Source: CAZYQW01 sp964649825 (lineage in GTDB: Bacteria; Planctomycetota; B15-G4; JADJEK01). From it: DNA of 64,000 bases. Shown piece by piece: positions 1 to 9,473 of the stretch. Positions within the stretch are counted from its first letter, which is position 1, and the number at the start of each line of letters is the position of its first letter. A program made the position numbers and the translations under genes. The stretch covers positions 123,324 through 187,323 of the forward strand of contig CAZYQW010000084.1 of the NCBI GenBank assembly GCA_964649825.1. The letters run 5' to 3'. The notes beneath the pieces are model-generated. The model searched no databases. It saw nothing but the letters and a program-made list of their open reading frames with translations, and had not been told where the DNA came from.

Positions 1-174
1 GTGTTGGGTCAGGTCCCGGCCTGGGACGACGTGGCGTCGGCCCTCGCGGCGGGCTTCGAGTCGGTGCTCGGCATCACGCTCGAGCCGAGCGAGCCGGCGC
101 CCACCGAGCTCGATCGGGCCCGCGCGATGGTCGCCTCGCGCTTCGGGACGGACGCCTGGAACCGTCGCCGTTGA
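1..174 (+). CDS. 3' end of an unidentified protein (partial)
   Basis: Frame 1 is open from the window edge to a TGA at 172-174 and gives 57 residues ending in WNRRR. Composition and GC-rich third positions fit coding sequence, and the next plus-strand gene follows after about 125 bases. The visible part is a short amphipathic C-terminus (DDVASALAAGFESVLG, then a proline-rich turn and a basic helix). No domain is recognisable and the N-terminal portion lies outside the window, so no function is proposed. Confidence 0.55.
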   Translation: MLGQVPAWDDVASALAAGFESVLGITLEPSEPAPTELDRARAMVASRFGTDAWNRRR

Positions 175-298
175 GTCCGCGGTGCGACGGACGGCGCGGA
201 GCGCGCTACGATTCGGCGGACGTCTCCCCGGGCAGGAACGGCGCGGCCGCCATGACTCGAATCGGACACCTCGAGCTCCGCGTGCCGCGTGACGATCG

Positions 299-1954
299 AT
301 GACGGCGCGGACGCGGACGGTCGGCATTCTCGTGCTCTTGTTGTCGCTGGCGACCGGCGCCGGGGTGTACGTACGCGGCGCGGATCTGCCCCGAGAGGGT
401 CCGGACCTCAAGCAACGCCCCGACGCGCTCGAGTACGGGGTCGCGGCGCGAACGCTGGCGCAGCGGGGCGCCTACGCGCTTCCGATCGGTGGCGTCGATT
501 ATCCGCCGCGCTACCCGCCGGGCTTTCCGATGCTTGCCGCGCCGTTCGTCCTCCTTCGCGGCGGCGACGTGGCCGGCGCGCGCGACGCGGCGCTCTGCTT
601 CGGCGTCCTCGCGATCCTGGTGACCGGGTTCCTCGGGTACCTGGCGGCCGGGCTCGCCGGCGCGGTGGGCGCGGCAATCGTCGTCGCGTTCTCGCGCGGC
701 GCCGTCGACGCGTCGCGCATCGCGATGAGCGAAACGGCGAGCATGCTCCTGGTCGCGACCGCGCTCGCGGCCGGCGCGGCCGCGGCCTGGCGGCGACCGC
801 GCGGAGCGGTGCGCGTCTCGCTCCTGTTCGTGGCCGGCGTCGTCACGGCCACGGCGTTCCTGGTCCGATACACGAACCTCGCGCTCGTCGTCCCGGTCCT
901 GCTGTTCTACGGCACGCGGCACGCCTACGCGCCGGTGCGGCCCGCGCGGGCGGTCGTCGCGTTCGGACTTCCTGTGCTCGCCGGCGTGATCGCCGAGCTG
1001 GCGCGACACAAGGCGACGTTCGGTGCGTGGCTGAGGGATGGGTACCACTTCTGGGTGCCGGACATCTACGACAAGCCGGGCCTCGTCTTCTCGGTGCGCT
1101 ACGCCGTGCGCGGCGTCGAGGGACTGAACGAGCGCGGCAACCTCGCGGTCTACGCCGACGCGCTCTCCGGCCGCGGCGAGGAGCTCTACCCGGCGCTCGT
1201 CGCCGCGGTCGCGCTGCTCGGCCTGCTCCGATCGCTCGTCATCGTGAGGACGTGCCCGGTCGCGCGCTGGCTGCTGCTGGTGACGATCACGGTCGTCCCC
1301 GCGATCCTGCTCTTCCACGTCCTCTACTTCTGGCAGCAGGAGCGCTTCCTGCTGCCGCTGCTGCCGCTGATCGCGGTCCTCGCGGGGGCGGGCGTCGAGG
1401 GCGTCCGCCAAGCGCTGGCGAGGGTCTCGAAGCCGGTGGGGGTCGTCGTCGCGATCCTCCTGATCGCGCTGCTCGGGCATCAGCTCGGGACGCCGCGGTG
1501 GGCGGAGCGGCAGGCGCGGCCGCGGATCCCGCCGCCGCCCCCGCTCACGGCGGTCCTTCCCGGCCTGGACTCCGAGCTGGCGCGCGATTCGATCGTGATC
1601 GTCAACTTCCCCGTCACGTTCGCGATCCCCGCGCTGGGCGAACGTCGCGAGATCATGGTCACGAACCGCGCCGACGCCGACCCGCACCTGAATCGCATCG
1701 CGCTTCACCGGCTCGCCGGCAAGGGCGGACGTACGCCGGGGATCCGTTCATTGGCGGCCGGCGGCCTCCCCGACGCGGCGGGGCTCGATCACGTCCTTCA
1801 ATGGGTCCACGAGCGTCGTCCCGCCTACTACGTGTACGCCGCGGCCGAGGCGGCGGGTGGACCGGGGATCGTCGATCTCTCGACGCGGGCCGACCTCGTC
1901 GAGACGATCGCCCGCCCTCCGTTCCTCGTCTACGAGGTCCGAGCGCGCGAGTGA
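299..1954 (+). CDS. GT-C fold membrane glycosyltransferase (GT39/ArnT-like)
   Basis: A 551-residue polytopic membrane protein. An N-terminal membrane helix is followed by a periplasmic-type loop with Asp-containing DALEYGVAAR (about residues 41-51) and the aromatic/proline motif DYPPRYPPGFP near residue 65, then about ten hydrophobic segments and a soluble C-terminal domain of about 150 residues. This is the plan of dolichyl- or undecaprenyl-phosphate-sugar-dependent GT-C transferases of the GT39/ArnT type, which move a sugar to a protein or lipid acceptor outside the membrane. Acceptor and sugar cannot be told from sequence. ATG 299 is the first start in the frame. A TACGAT box lies at 207-212, giving a long leader if used. 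The radical SAM gene follows after 58 bases. Confidence 0.75.
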   Translation: MTARTRTVGILVLLLSLATGAGVYVRGADLPREGPDLKQRPDALEYGVAARTLAQRGAYALPIGGVDYPPRYPPGFPMLAAPFVLLRGGDVAGARDAALCFGVLAILVTGFLGYLAAGLAGAVGAAIVVAFSRGAVDASRIAMSETASMLLVATALAAGAAAAWRRPRGAVRVSLLFVAGVVTATAFLVRYTNLALVVPVLLFYGTRHAYAPVRPARAVVAFGLPVLAGVIAELARHKATFGAWLRDGYHFWVPDIYDKPGLVFSVRYAVRGVEGLNERGNLAVYADALSGRGEELYPALVAAVALLGLLRSLVIVRTCPVARWLLLVTITVVPAILLFHVLYFWQQERFLLPLLPLIAVLAGAGVEGVRQALARVSKPVGVVVAILLIALLGHQLGTPRWAERQARPRIPPPPPLTAVLPGLDSELARDSIVIVNFPVTFAIPALGERREIMVTNRADADPHLNRIALHRLAGKGGRTPGIRSLAAGGLPDAAGLDHVLQWVHERRPAYYVYAAAEAAGGPGIVDLSTRADLVETIARPPFLVYEVRARE

Positions 1955-1999
1955 CCCCCCGGCACGGTGCACCTCCGTCCGCGGCGGCTTGGTTTGGTG

Positions 2000-2005
2000 T
2001 AGGAT
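2000..2005 (+). promoter_or_regulatory. -10 box (TAGGAT) for the radical SAM gene, leaderless arrangement
   Basis: TAGGAT ends 7 bases before ATG 2013 and no purine-rich ribosome binding site lies between. Transcription starting about 7 bases after a -10 box would begin at or next to the A of the ATG. The same geometry recurs at other genes in the window. No convincing -35 is visible. Confidence 0.45.
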
Positions 2006-2012
2006 TTCGTCC

Positions 2013-3932
2013 ATGAGTACGAAAGAGTCCGAGCTGCGTGTCACGCTGGTCCAGATGCCGCGGTGGGAGATCCGGACCCCGCCGTTCGCCGTCGCGTTGC
2101 TCACGAGCATCCTGCGCAAGCACGAGTTCTCGGTCTTTCCGAAGGACTACGACATCGAGTTCTATCGGCGCGTCGACCCGGCAGATCGGTGGGCGTGGCT
2201 CGGTGAGAACCCGGTCGACTGGGCGAGCCAGACGCTGTTCGGCGAGTTCATGAAGCGGTACGGACACCTGTTCGACGACGTGGTCGACGACATCCTGGCC
2301 GACTCGCCGGACGTCGTCGGGTTCTCGGTGAAGGTCTGGTCGCTCGAGTTCTCGCGGGAGGCGGCGCGGCGACTGAAGCAGCGGCGGCCCGACCTCTACG
2401 TCATCTTCGGCGGCCCGGAGATGAACAAGGGCCCCGAGCATCATCTCGACGGCCACCCCGAGGTCGACGCGATCTGCCGGCAGGAGGCGGACACTTCGTT
2501 TCCGTCCTTCTTGAGGAAGTTCGTCGCGAACGGGCGCCGCCCGGCACCGGAGCCGGGGTTCGCGTACCGCGGCGAGGACGGGGAGACGGTCGATTGCGGG
2601 TCGATCCCGAGCCCGCCGCAGGTGCGGGACTTCCCGCTGGCCGATTTCTCGGACTTCGACTTCGAGAAGTACACCGATCCGAACCTGGTGAACCTCGTCT
2701 TGAGCCGGGGCTGCGTCTTCCGATGCACGTTCTGTTCCGAGGCGCCCGCGTTCCTCCGATTCCGGAGCTACGCCGCGGATCGCATCCTGGCCGAGGTCGA
2801 GCACGTCGCCGCTACCACGAACATCCGCAAGCCGATGCGCGTGCAGTTCAACGATTCCCTTCTGAACGGCGACTTGAAGGCGCTCGAAGGGCTCGCCGAC
2901 CGGATTCTCGAGATGGACGAGGTCCCGTTCCGGTGGGGCGGGATGATGGCGATGCGCCGGCAGATGACCGATGAGCTCGTCGAGAAGATCGCCAAGGCCG
3001 GGTGCGACTGGACGTTCTTCGGGATGGAGTCGGGGAGCCCGAAGGTGATCAAGCTGATGCGGAAAGGGCACGACCTCGAGACCGCGAAGCGGCTCACGAG
3101 GGCGTTCCACGAGAATCGGATCACGACGACGGTCTCGATCGTGTGCGGCTACCCGGGCGAGGGCGAGAAGGAGTTCTACGAGACCGTCGACGCGTTGCGG
3201 CAGATCGCGCCGCACGTCGACCACGTCATGCTCCACACGCTCAGCCTGTCGACGGGCTCGATCCTGACCGAGGATCCCGGCCGGTTCAACGTCGACGTCT
3301 CCACCGTGCACGGACCGGACTCGTGGGAGTGGGTCGGCGACGAGGGCAGGAACACCCTCGACATCCGCATGCATCGGCTGTTCACGCTCCAGCACATGCT
3401 CCGCGGCAAGGTCGTCGACTACGGCGGCCCGCTCGATCGAGGCGGCGCGTACGACCCGTTCGCGCAGCTCGAGGCAGAGAACGAGCGGCGACGGAAGTCG
3501 TTCGAGGCGCTCGTCCGCTACGTTCGGGTCGACGAGGTCGATGACTCTTTCCGTCACGACGTGGGCGAGATCGATCGATGCACGTGGAGCGACGACGGGC
3601 GGACGCTTCAGATGAGCGGATGGGCGAAGGAGGCGGAGTCGAACCAGCCCGCGACGGACGTCATCGTGATCGACGGGGACCACAAGGTCATCGGGCACGG
3701 CTTCGTGGATCGTCGCCGGGACGACATCGCGCGGGTCGTCGGGAATGGATCGACCGCGGCGTTCGGATGGGACATCGTGCTGAACGCGCAGCGGGTGGAA
3801 GAGGCCGCCGGCGAGCTTCGGGTCTGCGTTCACGACGCGGAACGGAATCGGGCGATCCGGTTGCGAGGGGCGGGTCGACTGACCGACGCCGTCGCCTCGA
3901 CGCGCACGACGCAGACCACTTCGGTCGCGTGA
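2013..3932 (+). CDS. B12-binding radical SAM protein with C-terminal beta-domain
   Basis: A 639-residue protein. Residues about 1-210 resemble a cobalamin-binding domain (PPFAVALLTSILRKHEF, later DVVGFSVKVWS and VIFGGPEMNKGPEHHL). The radical SAM core follows, with the [4Fe-4S] ligands C234-x3-C238-x2-C241 in SRGCVFRCTFC. Such enzymes use cobalamin and SAM for methylation or ring rearrangements; the substrate is not predictable. The C-terminus (about 518-622) is an extra beta-rich domain with MSGWAKEAE and VIVIDGDHKVIGHG, of a type often fused to surface-polysaccharide enzymes (inference). With the upstream glycosyltransferase this suggests cell-envelope modification. ATG 2013 is chosen over upstream in-frame codons because the -10 box sits directly in front of it. 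Confidence 0.82.
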   Translation: MSTKESELRVTLVQMPRWEIRTPPFAVALLTSILRKHEFSVFPKDYDIEFYRRVDPADRWAWLGENPVDWASQTLFGEFMKRYGHLFDDVVDDILADSPDVVGFSVKVWSLEFSREAARRLKQRRPDLYVIFGGPEMNKGPEHHLDGHPEVDAICRQEADTSFPSFLRKFVANGRRPAPEPGFAYRGEDGETVDCGSIPSPPQVRDFPLADFSDFDFEKYTDPNLVNLVLSRGCVFRCTFCSEAPAFLRFRSYAADRILAEVEHVAATTNIRKPMRVQFNDSLLNGDLKALEGLADRILEMDEVPFRWGGMMAMRRQMTDELVEKIAKAGCDWTFFGMESGSPKVIKLMRKGHDLETAKRLTRAFHENRITTTVSIVCGYPGEGEKEFYETVDALRQIAPHVDHVMLHTLSLSTGSILTEDPGRFNVDVSTVHGPDSWEWVGDEGRNTLDIRMHRLFTLQHMLRGKVVDYGGPLDRGGAYDPFAQLEAENERRRKSFEALVRYVRVDEVDDSFRHDVGEIDRCTWSDDGRTLQMSGWAKEAESNQPATDVIVIDGDHKVIGHGFVDRRRDDIARVVGNGSTAAFGWDIVLNAQRVEEAAGELRVCVHDAERNRAIRLRGAGRLTDAVASTRTTQTTSVA

Positions 3933-4027
3933 CCCGCGCGTTCGCGGTTCCGCCCCGCCCTTCCGTCTCCACGCTCCTACGCGCCCACGCCTCCACGCCC
4001 CCACCAAGAAGGGGCGGCGGCTCTCGA

Positions 4028-4414
4028 TCAGTGAGCCGCTTCTTCGGTCACCTTGCGGTATCCGGCGTCGTCCAGCAGGGCGTCGACTTCGGACGTGTCG
4101 GTCGGGCGGACCTTGATCAACCAGCCCGCCTCGAACGGGTCGGACGTCACGGTCTCGAGCGCGTCCGCGATTCCCTCGTTCACTTCCACGACCTCGCCCG
4201 AGATCGGTGCGTTCAGGTCGGAGACGGCCTTCACCGACTCGACCTCGCCGAACCGCTCGCCCTTCTGAATCGAATCACCGACGCCCGGAAGGTCGATGAA
4301 CACGAGGTCGGTGAGCTGCTTCACCGCGAAGTCGGTGATCCCGACGATGACGACATCGCCGTCCACTTTGGCCCATTCATGCGTCTCGAGGTAACGTCGG
4401 TCGTTCGGAATCAC
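4028..4414 (-). CDS. gcvH: Glycine cleavage system H protein
   Basis: 128 residues, the usual length. H protein carries a lipoyl group that shuttles the aminomethyl moiety between P, T and L proteins. The lipoylation site is the lysine of VESVKAVSD (about K62), and THEWAKVDGD at the N-terminus and the ISGEVVEVN hairpin are typical. It lies 16 bases downstream of gcvT and is probably cotranscribed. No gcvP is present in the window. Confidence 0.95.
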   Translation of the reverse strand: MIPNDRRYLETHEWAKVDGDVVIVGITDFAVKQLTDLVFIDLPGVGDSIQKGERFGEVESVKAVSDLNAPISGEVVEVNEGIADALETVTSDPFEAGWLIKVRPTDTSEVDALLDDAGYRKVTEEAAH

Positions 4415-4430
4415 GAATCAGCTCCATCCA

Positions 4431-5522
4431 TCAAGATTCACGCCGATAGAACGGCAGGGGGACCACTTCGATCGGCACCCGATCGCCGCGCAAGTCTACC
4501 GAGAGCGATGATTCGCGCGTAGCGTCGGAAGAAGTGATGAATGCCGTCCCGATGTTGGTTTCGAGCGTCGGAGAGAAGGTGCCGCTCCGCACGTCGCCGA
4601 CCGGCTCGTCGCCAGCGACGATCGCGCAGTGCTGTCGCGGAATCCGGCGGCCGCCGCAGGTGAAGCCGATCAGGCGGCGAGACGTGCCGTCCTTCATCTG
4701 GCGCCGGAGGACCTCGCCGCCGAGGAAGTCGAACTTCCGGGAGACCGCGAACTCGAGGCCGGCCTCGATCGGCGTGGTCTCATCGTCGATCTCGTGGCCG
4801 TACAGCGGCATCCCGGCCTCGAGGCGCAGGGTGTCGCGGGCCGCGAGTCCGATCGGCCGGAGGACGTCTTCGTCACCGGCCTCGAGCAGCCGGCACCAAG
4901 CGTCGACCACTGCCTCGGCCGGCAGGAAGAACTCGAACCCGTCCTCGCCGGTGTAGCCGGTGCGCGACACGAGGACGTCGTCGACGCCGGCGAACGACGC
5001 GCGGAAGAACCGGTAGTAGCGGAGGTCGCCCGGGTCGCCCGCGCACAAGCGCCGACAAATATCGACCGATCGCGGACCTTGGATCGCGATCATGCCGAGC
5101 CGTTCCGAAGCGTCGTCGATCTCGACTTCGGTGCCGGCCGCGTGCGTCTCGAGCCAGGCCAGGTCGCGGTGACGGTTGGAGGCGTTGACGCAGAGGATCA
5201 CGCACTCCTCCTCGCGATAGACGAGGACGTCGTCGATCGTCGTTCCGTTCTCGCGCACGAGGAGCCCGTACCGGATGCGACCCGGGACGAGCCCGGTCAC
5301 GTCGCACGTGACGAGTCGATCGATCCACTCCACGTGCCCGGGACCGCGCACGTAGACCCGGCCCATGTGGCACAGGTCGAACAGACCGGCCGCGTTGCGG
5401 ACGTGCTTCGCCTCTTCCAACACTGACGTGTAGACGATCGGCATGCGGAAGCCCGCGAAGTCGGCCATGCGGGCGCGGAGACGGTCGTGCTCCGCGGCGA
5501 GCGGAGTGTCGATGGGGGGCAT
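4431..5522 (-). CDS. gcvT: Aminomethyltransferase (glycine cleavage T protein)
   Basis: 363 residues, normal for GcvT. It transfers the methylene group from the lipoyl arm of the H protein to tetrahydrofolate and releases ammonia. Family signatures include FAGFRMPIVY, GLFDLCHMG near the N-terminus, RTGYTGEDGFEFF in the middle and GLAARDTLRLEAGMPLYGHE, the folate-binding region. The C-terminal barrel holds GEVLRRQMKDG and GTFSPTL. It follows the TPR-like gene after 6 bases and precedes gcvH by 16 bases on the same strand. Confidence 0.95.
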   Translation of the reverse strand: MPPIDTPLAAEHDRLRARMADFAGFRMPIVYTSVLEEAKHVRNAAGLFDLCHMGRVYVRGPGHVEWIDRLVTCDVTGLVPGRIRYGLLVRENGTTIDDVLVYREEECVILCVNASNRHRDLAWLETHAAGTEVEIDDASERLGMIAIQGPRSVDICRRLCAGDPGDLRYYRFFRASFAGVDDVLVSRTGYTGEDGFEFFLPAEAVVDAWCRLLEAGDEDVLRPIGLAARDTLRLEAGMPLYGHEIDDETTPIEAGLEFAVSRKFDFLGGEVLRRQMKDGTSRRLIGFTCGGRRIPRQHCAIVAGDEPVGDVRSGTFSPTLETNIGTAFITSSDATRESSLSVDLRGDRVPIEVVPLPFYRRES

Positions 5523-5528
5523 GGGTGG

Positions 5529-6035
5529 TTATTCGTCCAGCAGGCTCGAGAGATCCTCCCAGTTCACGTCGTCGATGTCTTCGGGACGGATGGGCGGGAG
5601 GACTTGGAAACGCGCGCGTTCGGACGCCGACGAGAAGTCGTCGTGTCCGGCCCGCCGCTCACGGCGCGGCGGGACCGGTTCGCGCCGGCCGCTTTCTTCC
5701 TCGTCGGCGCTCTGACGCCACAGAGGTTGGTAGAACCGCTCGGCCATCTCGAGGAGGAGATCCTCGGGCAGACCCTGCGCGGAGAACAGGTTCGGATCGA
5801 TGAAGCGCGCCTGGGCGAACTCCCGGCGGGCCCGGTCGAAGCGGTTGAGTCTCAGGTAGATCTTGCCGAGCAGCAGATGCGCTCGGAACGACGGGCCTCC
5901 GCGGAGGAGCGACGCATGGATGTGGGCGGCGGCGCGACCGAACCGACCTCGCTGGTAGTAGCGGAAGCCGCGCTGCAGGTGGAGCCACGCGACGAATCGG
6001 TTCCAGGTCTGACGCACGAACCACAGGATCTGCAT
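5529..6035 (-). CDS. Small TPR-like protein heading the gcvT-gcvH operon
   Basis: 168 residues. An amphipathic aromatic N-terminus (MQILWFVRQTWNRFVAW) is followed by about two TPR-like helical hairpins (GFRYYQRGRFGRAAAHIHASL; AHLLLGKIYLRLNRFDRARREFAQA) and an acidic or proline-rich tail ending EDIDDVNWEDLSSLLDE. TPRs mediate protein-protein contacts; no enzymatic motif is present. It ends 6 bases before gcvT and is likely the first gene of that operon. A TAACAT element lies on the minus strand at 6083-6078. A role in glycine cleavage is not evident. Confidence 0.7.
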   Translation of the reverse strand: MQILWFVRQTWNRFVAWLHLQRGFRYYQRGRFGRAAAHIHASLLRGGPSFRAHLLLGKIYLRLNRFDRARREFAQARFIDPNLFSAQGLPEDLLLEMAERFYQPLWRQSADEEESGRREPVPPRRERRAGHDDFSSASERARFQVLPPIRPEDIDDVNWEDLSSLLDE

Positions 6036-6241
6036 CGGTCGGAAGGGCCGTCATCCTCGGAGGGCGAGAAAGCCAGATGTTAGCGCCGGGGTCCTCGCGG
6101 CGCCACCCGCGACCCGCCTAGGTGGCCGCGGCCGGCTGGAAATCCACGACCAGCGGCCCAAGTTTCAGCACGCCGAGGTCGAAGAGGAGGGTGATCCGCC
6201 CCGCAACCTGGAACCGACTGCTTCGAAACGTCGGACGCGCG

Positions 6242-9200
6242 ATGCCCCTACGAGGTGAACTCAGCAGCGTTGATCTCGCTCACATCTTCCAGATGCTCAT
6301 CCTCAATCAGAAGGCGGGCACCCTGGAGATCGAGTGGGATGGCGTGAAGCGAAGCCTCGTCTTCACGCCCGACGGCGTCCACGTCCCGTTCGAGCCCGAG
6401 GCGCTGGCGCGGCGAGCGCTCCGGCGGGCCGTCCGCGACGGCCGTCTGGACGAGAAGCACATCGAGCGCGCCCGCAACAACATGGGCGTCCTGAAGAAGG
6501 ACGTGCTCGCGACGCTCGTCGAAATGAAGGTCCTGTCGCCGGAGGATCGCTTCCGCGCGCTCAAGGGTGAGCTCGAGGAAGAGGTCTACGAGCTCTTCTT
6601 CCTCAAGGACGCGACCTTCGAGTTCCGCGACGGGGATCTTCCGGGAGAGGACTGCCAGCTCCAGCTCGAGCCTGCGCTCTCGCCGAACGGCCTCATCATG
6701 GAGGCGGCGCGACGGATCGACGAGTGGGAGTACATCAAGACCCTCGTGGCGTCCGGCGGCGACATCGTGGAGGCGATCGACGAGATCGGGCGGCTGGACG
6801 ACGAGGAGGTCGACGTCGACGCGCGGACGATCTACGACGCCCTCGACGGCGTCCGCACGGTCGACGACGTGATCGAAGCGACGCAGATCCCCCGCTTCGT
6901 CGTCTTCCGCAAGATCGCCCTCATGGTGGACGGCGGCGTCGCCGTGTCGGTTCCCGTCGAACGACTGCTGGAACGTGCGCACGAGTGTCTCGCAGAGGAG
7001 CGCATGGAGGCGGCGACCCATCTCTTCGAGCGGTCGATCGAGCTCGGCGCGAACGACGTGAGCGTGTACGCCGGCGCCGGGCAGGCGTACGAGACGTTGG
7101 GTGAGTCGCGCCGCGCGGCCGACCTCTACCTGACGGCCGGACGTCGCGCCGAGTCCGAGGGCGACCTCGGCGCCGCTCTTCGGCTCTACCAGCGCATCCG
7201 TGAGGTCCTGCCGACCCAGGTCGAAGCACGCCTCAGGTTGTTCGCGCTCCGCAACGTCGCCTCCTCGAGCCGCCGCCGAGGCGCGTACGATCCGAACGAC
7301 GAGGGGTTCGCGCTCGCGTGCATCCTGCGGGATCTCGAGCGTCATGACGAGTTGCTGCTCGTCCTGAGCGGCCTCCTCGACCTCGCCGAGCACCGGCCGG
7401 ACCAGATCGAACGCGTGAGCGATCACGCCGCGAAGCTCGGACAGGTCGCGTTCGCGATCGACGCGCTGCTGCGATCGGCGGCCGAGCGCGAGAACGCGAG
7501 GGACTTCGAGGGAGCGGTGCGTACGCTGAAGCGCGCGCAGACCATCGATCCGTCCCGCGGCGAGCTCGAGGCGCGGATCCGCCGGTTGAACGCGTCGATG
7601 CAGAACCGCCGCCGCCGGCACCGCTCCGTCGTGCGCGGCGTCGCGATGATGATCGCGTTCGCGCTGATGTTCGTCGGATACGGGCGCTACTCCAAGGCGG
7701 CGATGGAGGCGTACGCCCTCTACTCGGTCGAGGACTTCGTCGTCGCCCGTCGTTTCGACCAGGGGCGCTCGCACTACGACACGATCGTGCGGCGCTACCC
7801 CCTCACGATCCCGTTTCTGCTGTCGTTCGAGAAGCTGCGCGAGCTCGACGTGGCGGAGCGGCACAGCGTCGACGTCGAGCGCTACCGAGCCGAGGTCGAT
7901 GGTGACCGGCGCAAGAGCAACCTCAACCAGGCGAAGATGTTCAAGGAAGCGGCGCTGAGCGCGCGGCACACGGGGAACTTCGCCGAAGCCGTGAACCTCC
8001 TGAAGAAGGCGCTCGACCTCAGCGGCGACACCGACCCGTTCGAGATTCGAGCCGCGATCGACGCTCTGACGGAGTACCTCTCGGCGGCGCGGCGAATCCG
8101 GAGCGAAGCCACGTTCTATCGCCGGGCGGGGCGGTTCGACGAGTCGCACGAACGGCTGGTCGAGCTGGCGAAGAGGTACGCGAACTCCCCCGAGGCACGT
8201 CACCTCACTTTGCCCGTCCAGGTGACGAGCGACCCCGACCAGGCGCGCATCATCGTCGACGGGGAGCACGTACGGATCGGAGAGGATGGCTCGTACGTCG
8301 ACGCGGAGACTCCGTTCGTCATCGACCTTCCGGCCGCGCAGCCGGTGAACCTCACGTTGACGCGGGCCGGCTACGCCGACGTCTCGGTGTCGTTCCACGC
8401 AATCGAGCGCTCGTCGCTCGACGTGAGGCTGCCTCGTCGACCCGACCGCGTGACGATCCTCCCAAGCGAAGTGATCCACCCCCTCGTCGCGGACGGGTCG
8501 CGGGCGATCGCGGTGCTGCGCGGGGGACGGGTCTCGGCGCTCCGCGCGGACTCGCTCGAAGTGGCATGGTCGCACGAGTTCACCGACCTGCGCGAGGCCG
8601 CGGGGCCGCCCGCCGTCGAGGGCGGCGAGGTCTGGATTCCCGTCACCGGCAACGCGATCGTCCGACTCGACGCCGTCACCGGCCGGCCGCGCGGCGAAAC
8701 GGCGACGCCCGGACGACCGGTCTCTCCGCCGCGTTTCTCGAACGACCGCGTGGCGGTGAGGCTCGACGGGGGCGACCTTGCCGTCGGCCCGCGATCGGGC
8801 CCGCTCGCGCGGATCACGCCGCCGTCGTCGGTCTCGAGCGGGCCGGCCGCGCTCAGCGGTGGGCGGTTCGTCGTGGGATGTCAGGATGGTCGCGTCTGGA
8901 TCTGCGGCGCGGACGGCTCCCTGACCGCGGTCTTGCGGCTGGATCCGGTGGACGGCGCGGTCACGGCGATCGCCGTCCGCGCGGACGACGTCCTCGTCGG
9001 GACTCAGTCCGGGGCGATGGTGCTGATCGACACGGCGGCCGGCGCGACGTCGGAGCGCAGCGACCCAACCGCCCGCGTGGAACTGGAGACGCGGTCACCG
9101 GTCTCCGAGATCCGCGTGGACGGCCGAGCAGTCGCCGCGACGTCGGGCGACCAGATCGTTCTCGTCGACCTCGAGCGCCCCGGCGTGGTCGCGCGATGCG

Positions 9201-9415
9201 ATCGCGTCTCCACGCTCGGCGACGGCGGCGGCGGCGTATTCGCCGCGGGCTCGCCCAACGGCGTCATCCGGATCTTCAGCTCGAAGGACCTGAGAGAGAT
9301 CGGGACCTTCTCGGCCGAGGCCCCGATCAACGTCGCGGGCGTGGTCACCGGAGGTCGCGGAGTGTTCGCGGCGCAGGGCGGACGGGTGGTCGGCATTTTG
9401 TGCCCAAGCCCGTAG
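6242..9415 (+). CDS. DUF4388 / TPR / PEGA / beta-propeller single-pass membrane protein
   Basis: 1057 residues. Residues 1-230 look like DUF4388 (PATAN-type), beginning MPLRGELSSVDLAHIFQML with repeated helical blocks, a family common in signalling proteins with MglA-type GTPases. TPR-like helices occupy about 240-440, a membrane helix lies near 465-482 (GVAMMIAFALMFVGYGRY), more TPR-like helices follow, a PEGA-like domain covers about 658-726 (VDGEHVRIGEDG), and a PQQ-type beta-propeller fills 733-1053. It thus has a cytoplasmic half and a probably extracytoplasmic half joined by one helix. ATG 6242 is preferred because DUF4388 starts there; no clear ribosome binding site precedes it. It is first in a five-gene plus-strand cluster with roadblock and MglA-like genes. 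Confidence 0.75.
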   Translation: MPLRGELSSVDLAHIFQMLILNQKAGTLEIEWDGVKRSLVFTPDGVHVPFEPEALARRALRRAVRDGRLDEKHIERARNNMGVLKKDVLATLVEMKVLSPEDRFRALKGELEEEVYELFFLKDATFEFRDGDLPGEDCQLQLEPALSPNGLIMEAARRIDEWEYIKTLVASGGDIVEAIDEIGRLDDEEVDVDARTIYDALDGVRTVDDVIEATQIPRFVVFRKIALMVDGGVAVSVPVERLLERAHECLAEERMEAATHLFERSIELGANDVSVYAGAGQAYETLGESRRAADLYLTAGRRAESEGDLGAALRLYQRIREVLPTQVEARLRLFALRNVASSSRRRGAYDPNDEGFALACILRDLERHDELLLVLSGLLDLAEHRPDQIERVSDHAAKLGQVAFAIDALLRSAAERENARDFEGAVRTLKRAQTIDPSRGELEARIRRLNASMQNRRRRHRSVVRGVAMMIAFALMFVGYGRYSKAAMEAYALYSVEDFVVARRFDQGRSHYDTIVRRYPLTIPFLLSFEKLRELDVAERHSVDVERYRAEVDGDRRKSNLNQAKMFKEAALSARHTGNFAEAVNLLKKALDLSGDTDPFEIRAAIDALTEYLSAARRIRSEATFYRRAGRFDESHERLVELAKRYANSPEARHLTLPVQVTSDPDQARIIVDGEHVRIGEDGSYVDAETPFVIDLPAAQPVNLTLTRAGYADVSVSFHAIERSSLDVRLPRRPDRVTILPSEVIHPLVADGSRAIAVLRGGRVSALRADSLEVAWSHEFTDLREAAGPPAVEGGEVWIPVTGNAIVRLDAVTGRPRGETATPGRPVSPPRFSNDRVAVRLDGGDLAVGPRSGPLARITPPSSVSSGPAALSGGRFVVGCQDGRVWICGADGSLTAVLRLDPVDGAVTAIAVRADDVLVGTQSGAMVLIDTAAGATSERSDPTARVELETRSPVSEIRVDGRAVAATSGDQIVLVDLERPGVVARCDRVSTLGDGGGGVFAAGSPNGVIRIFSSKDLREIGTFSAEAPINVAGVVTGGRGVFAAQGGRVVGILCPSP

Positions 9416-9473
9416 GCCTGACGCGTCGATAGATGACCTGGAACAAGATCAAGAACGAAACACAGGCGAGGTC

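Noticed and set aside
6036..6241. Glycine riboswitch before the gcvT-gcvH operon
   Set aside because: No GGAGAG-type aptamer core or tandem arrangement was found in the divergent region.
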